A stretch of 37,917 bases of DNA, from contig JAQBPY010000388.1 in the NCBI GenBank assembly GCA_028287285.1, positions 1 through 37,917 of the forward strand, written 5' to 3'. The number at the start of each line of letters is the position of its first letter. Within the stretch, counting starts at the first letter, position 1. The position numbers were made by a program, and so were the translations under genes. The notes beneath the pieces were generated by a model, which saw only the letters and a program-made list of their open reading frames with translations, made no database searches and was not told the DNA's origin. Positions 32,687 to 37,917 of this stretch are shown one piece after another. This DNA is from Gemmatimonadota bacterium (lineage in GTDB: Bacteria > Gemmatimonadota > Gemmatimonadetes > Gemmatimonadales > Gemmatimonadaceae).

Positions 32687-33040
32687 ATGAAAAGTGGCAC
32701 GGATCTGATCAACGAAGCAAAAGGCCGCATTCGCCAGGTGACTGCCGCCGAGGCGCAGGCCATCCACGCCCGCGGCGGCGCCACCTTTCTCGACGTGCGC
32801 GACCTGCAAGAGGTCAACCTCGGCAAGATTCCCGGGGCGGTGCACATCTCGCGCGGCAACGTCGAGACAAAGGTGGAGGGCGTGGTGCCACGCGAGGCGG
32901 AAGTGGTCGTCTACTGCGCCAGCGGGAATCGCTCGGCGTTCGTGGCGGACGTCATGCAGCAAATGGGGTACGCCAATGCGAGCTCCCTTGCCGGCGGCAT
33001 TCGTGGCTGGGCGGAGGCCGGGGGAGAAATAGATGGATGA
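32687..33040 (+). CDS. single-domain rhodanese
   Basis: 117 aa, ATG at 32687 with AGGAG nine bases upstream. A rhodanese fold with FLDVRDLQEVNLGKIPGAVH and the active-site loop VYCASGNRSAF (Cys77). It transfers sulfane sulfur from a donor such as thiosulfate or a persulfide to an acceptor. Cytoplasmic. Its TGA overlaps the ATG of the Nudix gene (ATGA), so the two are co-translated; a functional link is possible but not known. Confidence 0.94.
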   Translation: MKSGTDLINEAKGRIRQVTAAEAQAIHARGGATFLDVRDLQEVNLGKIPGAVHISRGNVETKVEGVVPREAEVVVYCASGNRSAFVADVMQQMGYANASSLAGGIRGWAEAGGEIDG

Positions 33041-33702
33041 CGGGCGACGTCGTTTCCATTGACCACGCGATCGACCGGCTCGCATCCCACGAGCTGATCG
33101 ACCGGTTGATCCAGGCGCTACGTGATCACCCCGGCCGCGAAATCGAGGCGCCCGAGCAGACGCGCCGCGCCGCGATTCTGCTCGTGCTGCGCGCACGTCC
33201 CAGCGGCGAGCCCGAGCTGCTCATGATCAAGCGCGCCGAGTTCGACGGCGACCCGTGGAGCGGCCACATCGCCTGTCCGGGTGGGCGTATGGAGAGGGGC
33301 GATCGCAACCTCGCCGAAACGGCGGTGCGTGAGACGCGCGAAGAAATGGGCTTCGACGTCGACCGCGACGGGCGCATCCTTGGCCACCTCGACGATCTCA
33401 GTCCGCGGTCGCCCCTGCTGCCGTCCATCGTCATTCGTCCTTACATCGCGCTCGTGCGACCCGATGTGGAGCTGGTGCTCTCGCCGGAAGTGGCGAGTGC
33501 TTTCTGGGTGCCCGTCTCGCAACTCTCCGAGCAAAGGTCGTGGGGAGTGGGCATGGTCAGCGCTCGCGGCGAGGAACGGCGGGTCAGCGTGTTTCAGCAC
33601 GGCGAGCACACCGTGTGGGGTCTCACGGAACGCGTGCTGCGCCAGTTTCTGACCTACCTCGGAGCAGCGCCTCCGGGCGAGTCCATCGACGAGATGCGGT
33701 AG
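33037..33702 (+). CDS. Nudix hydrolase, CoA-pyrophosphatase-like
   Basis: 221 aa. The Nudix box is GGRMERGDRNLAETAVRETR followed by EEMGF, in the CoA-diphosphatase style, with an upstream FDGDPWSGHIACPGG motif resembling the CoA-specific signature. It would hydrolyse CoA or related nucleotide diphosphates, but substrates are hard to predict in this superfamily. It is coupled to the rhodanese gene. Its stop (33700-33702) directly abuts the stop of the convergent VOC gene. Confidence 0.9.
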   Translation: MTGDVVSIDHAIDRLASHELIDRLIQALRDHPGREIEAPEQTRRAAILLVLRARPSGEPELLMIKRAEFDGDPWSGHIACPGGRMERGDRNLAETAVRETREEMGFDVDRDGRILGHLDDLSPRSPLLPSIVIRPYIALVRPDVELVLSPEVASAFWVPVSQLSEQRSWGVGMVSARGEERRVSVFQHGEHTVWGLTERVLRQFLTYLGAAPPGESIDEMR

Positions 33703-34095
33703 CTAACGCGGCTTCTCGCACATGAGGGCAAGCGGGTTTCCGTCCGGATCACGGAATTCGGCAAGCCACAGGTCGTGGTCAGGCATCGCGGCGAGGAAAG
33801 CGGGCGGCTTTGGAAATGACACACCGCGTGCGGACATTGCTTCGTGCGCAGCGTCGATGTCGGCGACCTTGAGGTAGAGCACCGTGCCGCGGCCCGGTTT
33901 GAAGTCGCCCTCAGGTGGCGCAATCATCAGGCGCACGCCGCCGATGTCGAAAAACGCGAGACTCGGCGGCGCCGCGAACAGGAACGGGAGGCCCACGGCG
34001 TCGCGATAGAACGCCACACTTTTTTCGACGTCGGCTACCGTGAGCGCGACTTGGCGCAGGGCAGTTACGCGCGTGCCGTCTGCAGAGGAGGTCAT
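33703..34095 (-). CDS. VOC (glyoxalase/bleomycin-resistance) family protein
   Basis: 130 aa, a single vicinal-oxygen-chelate unit pair: LRQVALTVADVEKSVAFYRD, VGLPFLF, FDIGGVRLMIAPPEG, then TVLYLKVADIDAAHEAMSAR and DLWLAEFRDPDGNPLALM. The N-terminal metal His is replaced by Gln (RQVAL), but the Glu of LAEFRDPDGN is present. Members include glyoxalase I, dioxygenases and drug-binding proteins; the substrate is not known. It stands alone on the minus strand between the Nudix and Nramp genes. Confidence 0.9.
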   Translation of the reverse strand: MTSSADGTRVTALRQVALTVADVEKSVAFYRDAVGLPFLFAAPPSLAFFDIGGVRLMIAPPEGDFKPGRGTVLYLKVADIDAAHEAMSARGVSFPKPPAFLAAMPDHDLWLAEFRDPDGNPLALMCEKPR

Positions 34096-34173
34096 CGGTG
34101 CGGGATGAGGAGTGTGGCTGGTGAAATCATACCGAGTATACGCCAGGTCGCTGTTCCGCTCAACATCCGGGTC

Positions 34174-34229
34174 TTGCGTTCTCCCAACCTCGAAATAATA
34201 TTAGGCGCAACTAATTTAGTTGGGCCTAA
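34174..34229 (+). promoter_or_regulatory. mntH promoter with DtxR/MntR-type operator
   Basis: Plus-strand -35 TTGCGT (34174-34179), a 16-base spacer and -10 TAATAT (34196-34201). The predicted start site falls inside a 29-bp palindrome at 34201-34229 with arms TTAGGCGCAACTAA and TTAGTTGGGCCTAA around one central base; only one arm position fails to pair. The TTAGG...CCTAA form is that of DtxR/IdeR/MntR operators. A DtxR-family gene lies two genes downstream, so metal-dependent repression of the operon is the likely logic. Confidence 0.8.
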
Positions 34230-34252
34230 ACTTCTTTTTCGCGACCAGCTGC

Positions 34253-35617
34253 ATGGGAAAACCTGTCCTGCATACAGACGCCGGCACCACCCCGCCCTCG
34301 GAAACGGGATGGCGCCGAGCGCGCGTAGCTCCAAGTCTGGCAGAGGTTTACAGATCTGTTCCGGTAACGGGCTCAACCTTTCGAAAGATCATCGCGTTCG
34401 CCGGGCCGGGCTACCTTGTGGCGGTGGGATACATGGACCCGGGCAACTGGGCCACCGATCTCGCCGGCGGGTCGCGCTTTGGATACACGTTGCTCAGCGT
34501 CATTCTCCTGTCCAACCTCATGGCGGTGCTCCTTCAGGGACTCGCCTCCAAGCTGGGCATCGTCACCGGCCGCGACCTCGCGCAGGCTTGCCGGGATCAC
34601 TACAGCAAGCCTGTTTCGGTGCTGCTGTGGGTGATGTGCGAGATCGCCATCGCGGCGTGTGATCTCGCCGAAGTCATTGGCTCCGCCATCGCATTGAACC
34701 TGCTGTTCGGCATTCCGTTGACCATCGGCGTGGTCCTCACGGCGCTGGATGTGCTGCTGCTCCTCTATCTCCAGAACCGCGGCGTGCGTGTGCTCGAGGC
34801 CATGGTGATCGTGCTCGTGGCCACGGTCGGTGCGTGTTTCGCCTTCGAGCTCGTGCTCTCCAAACCGGATGTCGCCGGTGTGTTCGCGGGCTTCATTCCG
34901 CACTCGGAGATCGTCACCAATCCGGCGATGCTGCTCATCGCCATCGGCATCCTCGGCGCCACCGTCATGCCGCACAATCTCTACCTGCACTCGTCCATCG
35001 TGCAGACGCGGAAGTACGAGGAGACCGCGGCAGGAAAACGGGAAGCGGTGAAGTTTGCATTTCTCGATTCCACGATTGCCCTCTCCATCGCCCTGTTCAT
35101 CAACGCGGCAATCCTCATCGTGGCCGCGGCGAGCTTTCATACGAGCGGGCATCACGACGTCGCCGAAATCCAGGATGCCTTCAAGCTCCTCACGCCCTTG
35201 CTTGGGGCAGGCGCGAGCACCGTATTCGCGCTCGCGCTCCTTGCCTCGGGCCAGAATTCGACGTTGACGGGCACGCTCGCGGGGCAGATCGTCATGGAGG
35301 GCTTCCTGGAGATCCGCATTCGCCCGTGGCTGCGCCGGCTCATCACCCGGCTCATCGCCATCGTGCCGGCGGTCATCGTGTCCCTCCTGTGGGGCGTGTC
35401 CGGCACGGCCAGGCTGTTGATTGCGAGCCAGGTTGTGCTAAGCTTTCAGTTGTCCTTTGCGGTCTTCCCGCTCGTCGCCTTCACGTCGGACCGCGCGAAA
35501 ATGGGCGAGTTCGTGAATGCGACGTGGCTCAGGATCCTCGCGTATCTCGTCGCGTTCGTGATTGCGGCGCTGAATGTGTGGTTGCTCATCCAGACGGCAC
35601 GGGACTGGCTCGCGTAA
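34253..35617 (+). CDS. mntH: Nramp family Mn2+/Fe2+ transporter
   Basis: 454 aa from the ATG at 34253. About eleven membrane helices. The signature metal-site motifs are present: [14 protein letters not shown] in helix 1 (Asp, Asn) and [20 protein letters not shown] in helix 6 (Met, His). Nramp proteins import divalent metals with protons across the inner membrane. Residues 1-45 are a hydrophilic extension. The gene begins about 45 bases after the predicted transcript start, leads an operon with uspA-like and dtxR-like genes, and is probably repressed by the latter when manganese is plentiful. Mn2+ rather than Fe2+ is inferred from this context. Confidence 0.94.
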   Translation: MGKPVLHTDAGTTPPSETGWRRARVAPSLAEVYRSVPVTGSTFRKIIAFAGPGYLVAVGYMDPGNWATDLAGGSRFGYTLLSVILLSNLMAVLLQGLASKLGIVTGRDLAQACRDHYSKPVSVLLWVMCEIAIAACDLAEVIGSAIALNLLFGIPLTIGVVLTALDVLLLLYLQNRGVRVLEAMVIVLVATVGACFAFELVLSKPDVAGVFAGFIPHSEIVTNPAMLLIAIGILGATVMPHNLYLHSSIVQTRKYEETAAGKREAVKFAFLDSTIALSIALFINAAILIVAAASFHTSGHHDVAEIQDAFKLLTPLLGAGASTVFALALLASGQNSTLTGTLAGQIVMEGFLEIRIRPWLRRLITRLIAIVPAVIVSLLWGVSGTARLLIASQVVLSFQLSFAVFPLVAFTSDRAKMGEFVNATWLRILAYLVAFVIAALNVWLLIQTARDWLA

Positions 35618-35652
35618 GCGGGCGGAACCAACGCCTCGTTCCCGACGCTGCC

Positions 35653-36096
35653 GTGTATACGCGAATTCTCGTTCCGCTGGAATGCTCCGACTACGACGAC
35701 GCCATCATCACGCACGTGCGCGAGCTGGCGCTGCTCTGCCAGTCGTCGCTCGTGCTCATTCACGTCGCCGACGGCTGGGCGGCGCGGAATCAACAGGGCC
35801 TCGTGCTGCGCGAGAGCGACGAGATGAAGCGCGATCGCGCCTACCTCGAGTCCAGGGCCGATGTACTCGAGGGGGCGGGGCTGGAGGTGGAGTGCGTGCT
35901 CGCGGGCGGCGATCCGGCGAGTGAGATCGCCATTGCGGCCGAGCGCGAGCGGTGCGACCTCGTGGCCATGTCCACGCACGGGCACAAGGGCGTGCAGGAT
36001 TTCATTCGTGGCAGTGTCGCGAACGCCGTTCGTCACCAGACGACGGTGCCTGTTCTCATGGTGCGCGGCGCCGTACGTCGCCTCCAGATCGAATGA
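35653..36096 (+). CDS. universal stress protein (UspA family)
   Basis: 147 aa, GTG start at 35653. A UspA fold: YTRILVPLECSDYDDAIITH at the N-terminus and the ATP-binding type STHGHKGVQDFIRGSVANAV loop near the C-terminus, ending VPVLMVRG. Such proteins bind nucleotides and modulate stress survival or transporters. It is 35 bp after mntH and overlaps the mntR-like gene by ATGA, so it belongs to the manganese operon. UspA proteins encoded beside transporters can regulate them; that link is a guess here. Confidence 0.92.
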   Translation: MYTRILVPLECSDYDDAIITHVRELALLCQSSLVLIHVADGWAARNQQGLVLRESDEMKRDRAYLESRADVLEGAGLEVECVLAGGDPASEIAIAAERERCDLVAMSTHGHKGVQDFIRGSVANAVRHQTTVPVLMVRGAVRRLQIE

Positions 36097-36791
36097 GCGC
36101 CGAATCCGCCGCACATGCGTTGAGCGGTCCCGTCGAGGACTACCTCAAGGCGATCTACGATCTCGAGCGCGTTGGTGAGCCCGCGTCGACGAACGACATC
36201 GCCACGCGGCTGGCGATCTCTCCCGCATCCGTGAGCGGGATGGTTCGGCGCCTGGCCGATCAGGGGCTCATCACGCACGAGCCATATCGCGGGGTGCGGC
36301 TCACGAGCGGCGGCCGGCATGCTGCCCTTCGCACATTGCGCCGTCATCGCATTCTCGAATGCTATCTCACCACGGTACTCGGCTATCCATGGGATCGTGT
36401 GCACGATGAAGCCGAGCATCTCGAGCATGCTGCGTCCGAGGAGTTGATCGAGCGCATGGCGGCCGCACTCGGGGATCCCACCCAGGATCCGCATGGTGCG
36501 CCAATTCCCACGCGTGATGGACGAGTGGAAGAGCCCAGGCTGCGAACGCTTTCCACGGTGGTCCAGGGTGAGCGCCTGCGAGTGCGCCGCGTGGAAGACG
36601 ACGACGCCCAACGATTGCGCTATCTGGCCGAGCTGGGAATTCGTCCCGGTGCGCTGGTGCGCATTCTCGACATTGCGCCCTTTGACGGACCGATAACGCT
36701 CTGGGTGGATGATGCCGGCGGTGGAACGACGCGAGCCATTGGTGTGGGGCTCGCGTCGCAGGTATTCATGGAGACCGCCACCGAAGACTAG
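36093..36791 (+). CDS. mntR: DtxR/MntR-family metal-dependent repressor
   Basis: 232 aa. An N-terminal winged helix (PVEDYLKAIYDLERVGEPAS, then NDIATRLAISPASVSGMVRR), a dimerisation and metal-binding domain (YPWDRVHDEAEHLEHAASEE with clustered Glu and His), and a C-terminal SH3-like FeoA domain (LRVRRVEDDDAQRLRYLAEL, then GIRPGALVRI). This three-domain form is typical of IdeR/DtxR and of longer MntR proteins. Gene order behind an Nramp transporter suggests a manganese sensor. It would bind the palindrome at 34201-34229 and control its own operon. Its stop TAG shares the CTAG at 36788-36791 with the convergent gene. Confidence 0.93.
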   Translation: MSAESAAHALSGPVEDYLKAIYDLERVGEPASTNDIATRLAISPASVSGMVRRLADQGLITHEPYRGVRLTSGGRHAALRTLRRHRILECYLTTVLGYPWDRVHDEAEHLEHAASEELIERMAAALGDPTQDPHGAPIPTRDGRVEEPRLRTLSTVVQGERLRVRRVEDDDAQRLRYLAELGIRPGALVRILDIAPFDGPITLWVDDAGGGTTRAIGVGLASQVFMETATED

Positions 36792-37375
36792 CGGGCACCG
36801 CGGCGCTCGGGGCCATCATACGGACCTTGGTCCCTGTACGGCGCGGAATTCTGCCGCTGCGCGCTTCCGTGGGTGAAGCCCTCGCCCGCGTAACGGCTCA
36901 TCGTTGCCCAGTCGCCATATCGCCGCGTATACTCCGGCGTCCACGCGCGCTGCAGCTCGTTCGAGACGTCGGCCCAGTTCTTTGCCCGGTACTCCGGATT
37001 GTGGGCGGCCACGTGGCCGAGCAGGTATGCCGGGCGTACATCGTGATACGTGCGGTCCGCGAGACGATTGGGCAGTGATTCGTAATGCGCGCGATAGTAG
37101 GCGTCTTCATTCTGGCTCAGCATGGTGATGGCCTCCATCACCGCGCGCCCGCTCCACCAGCCTCCCATTGCGCCGGCGATGCCGCCAATGAGTACGCCAA
37201 TGGGTCCCGCTGCGAGACCCATGGCGGCACCAGCAAACAGACCGCCAATGCCGCCAGCGGCTTCTCCCGCCTCATCGATGTGACTTGGCTCACTGGAATG
37301 ACTCCCGAGCGCCGCGTCCTTCGCGCGTTCAATTCGCGCGTCCGTGGAATCGGGTCTCGCATCTGAATTATCCAT
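36788..37375 (-). CDS. glycine-zipper protein of unknown function
   Basis: 195 aa from the ATG at 37375, with GAGGGA upstream; a longer open frame to 37738 is a shadow. After a charged N-terminus comes a Gly/Ala-rich hydrophobic segment (GGIGGLFAGAAMGLAAGPIG, VLIGGIAGAMGGWW), a glycine-zipper-like pair of helices. The rest is hydrophilic: YYRAHYESLPNRLADRTYHD and VRPAYLLGHVAAHNPEYRAK, then a Tyr/Arg/Gly-rich tail. The middle section recalls stress-induced hypothetical proteins with an acid YxxHYESLP motif, but I cannot name the family. Probably membrane-associated. Confidence 0.8.
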   Translation of the reverse strand: MDNSDARPDSTDARIERAKDAALGSHSSEPSHIDEAGEAAGGIGGLFAGAAMGLAAGPIGVLIGGIAGAMGGWWSGRAVMEAITMLSQNEDAYYRAHYESLPNRLADRTYHDVRPAYLLGHVAAHNPEYRAKNWADVSNELQRAWTPEYTRRYGDWATMSRYAGEGFTHGSAQRQNSAPYRDQGPYDGPERRGAR

Positions 37376-37498
37376 TGTTCCCTCACTCGCAAGGCGTGAA
37401 TGGCCTGTCAGGAGGGCAAGACTCAAGCCGAGTCGGCCAGTTACCGCGGATGTGCTCGCACGCTTGACACAGGCCGTTCGCACGCGCCGATTCTTCTC

Positions 37499-37917
37499 AT
37501 GATCGAGAATCTTCGCCTGGGTACTCAGGGCTGGAATTACGAGGCGTGGGTGGGACCATTTTATCCGTCGGGCACCCGGCCCGCCGATTTTCTCACGACT
37601 TACGGCCGCGCCTTTGACACGGTCGAAGTGGATTCGACATTCTATGCCGTCCCACCGTCCAAGACGGTGCGCGGCTGGTATGACCGCACGCCGCCGGGCT
37701 TTTCCTTTGCACTCAAGCTGCCGCAGGAAATCACGCACGAGCGCAAGCTGCGTGGGGCGAGCGACATTGCCGAAGAGTTTTACGCACGTGCGCGCGAGCT
37801 GCGCGAGAAGCTGGGCCCCGTCCTCATTCAGCTTGGTCCGGATTTCGGTCTGGCGGAGCTGCCCGCTCTCGCAGAATTCCTTCCGACGCTGCCGCGCGAC
37901 ATCAAGTTCGCCGTCGA
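37499..37917 (+). CDS. DUF72 family protein, 5' part
   Basis: The first 139 codons are in the window; the gene runs off the right edge. ATG at 37499. Strong DUF72 features: LRLGTQGWNYEAWVGPFYPS, then FDTVEVDSTFYAVPPSKTVR and GFSFALKLPQEITHERKL, then LGPVLIQLGPDF. The fold is a TIM barrel; no activity is established. It is divergent from the glycine-zipper gene across 123 bp, in which a TTGACA (37464-37469) could be a -35 box, but no convincing -10 box follows. Confidence 0.92.
   Translation, partial: MIENLRLGTQGWNYEAWVGPFYPSGTRPADFLTTYGRAFDTVEVDSTFYAVPPSKTVRGWYDRTPPGFSFALKLPQEITHERKLRGASDIAEEFYARARELREKLGPVLIQLGPDFGLAELPALAEFLPTLPRDIKFAV

Noticed and set aside
37464-37469. TTGACA as a promoter for the DUF72 gene
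   Set aside because: No acceptable -10 hexamer at 16-18 bases.

Overview
The window is a high-GC, gene-dense chromosomal segment with almost no spacing between genes. The gene families point to a free-living, aerobic Gram-negative soil-type bacterium. Gemmatimonadota is my best guess, from the mix of DUF4097 proteins behind an ECF sigma factor, penicillin-acylase-type Ntn hydrolases, and short exported proteins of unknown family. That is an inference, because there is no rRNA or other taxonomic marker here. I see no tRNA, rRNA, CRISPR array, transposase or prophage.

Layout. 1-2526: the SOS mutagenesis pair imuA-imuB (minus strand), read from a promoter with a GTTC-N7-GTTC LexA-type box; dnaE2 would be expected just off the left edge. 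2654-4159: a SoxR-type [2Fe-2S] regulator faces a membrane protein and a small partner across a palindromic SoxR box, with a KTSC-domain gene coupled to soxR. 4180-4309: a palindromic dispersed repeat. 4339-9334: small housekeeping and accessory genes: ExbD-like, DinB-like, an ArsR/AHSA1 pair with a clear promoter and operator, a Tat-exported MsrB, a GT39-like membrane glycosyltransferase, an HExxH protein and pterin dehydratase. 9341-9576: a second palindromic repeat and related short repeats. 9586-13566: a Bax-inhibitor-1 protein and an ECF sigma, anti-sigma, DUF4097, DUF4097 operon. 13649-25054: HAD phosphatase, tex (interrupted by one in-frame TAA), cytochrome c, penicillin acylase, a creatininase-family amidohydrolase and assorted small membrane or exported proteins.

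25141-30491 holds the most notable accessory unit: a two-gene minus-strand operon of a large adenine-specific DNA methyltransferase and an SNF2-type helicase whose reading frames overlap. Neither shows a nuclease motif. It looks like a stripped-down DISARM/BREX-like defence module, but I cannot assign it to a named system.

30549-37917: a GT2 glycosyltransferase, LD-carboxypeptidase, a rhodanese-Nudix pair, a VOC protein, then a manganese homeostasis operon: an Nramp transporter, a UspA protein and a DtxR/MntR-type repressor, with a 29-bp TTAGG...CCTAA palindrome on its promoter. The window ends with a glycine-zipper protein and the start of a DUF72 gene.

Several units look stress-related (SOS, redox, envelope, metal), and four of them show a readable promoter or operator. 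Overlapping ATGA start/stop pairs are common and mark translational coupling.
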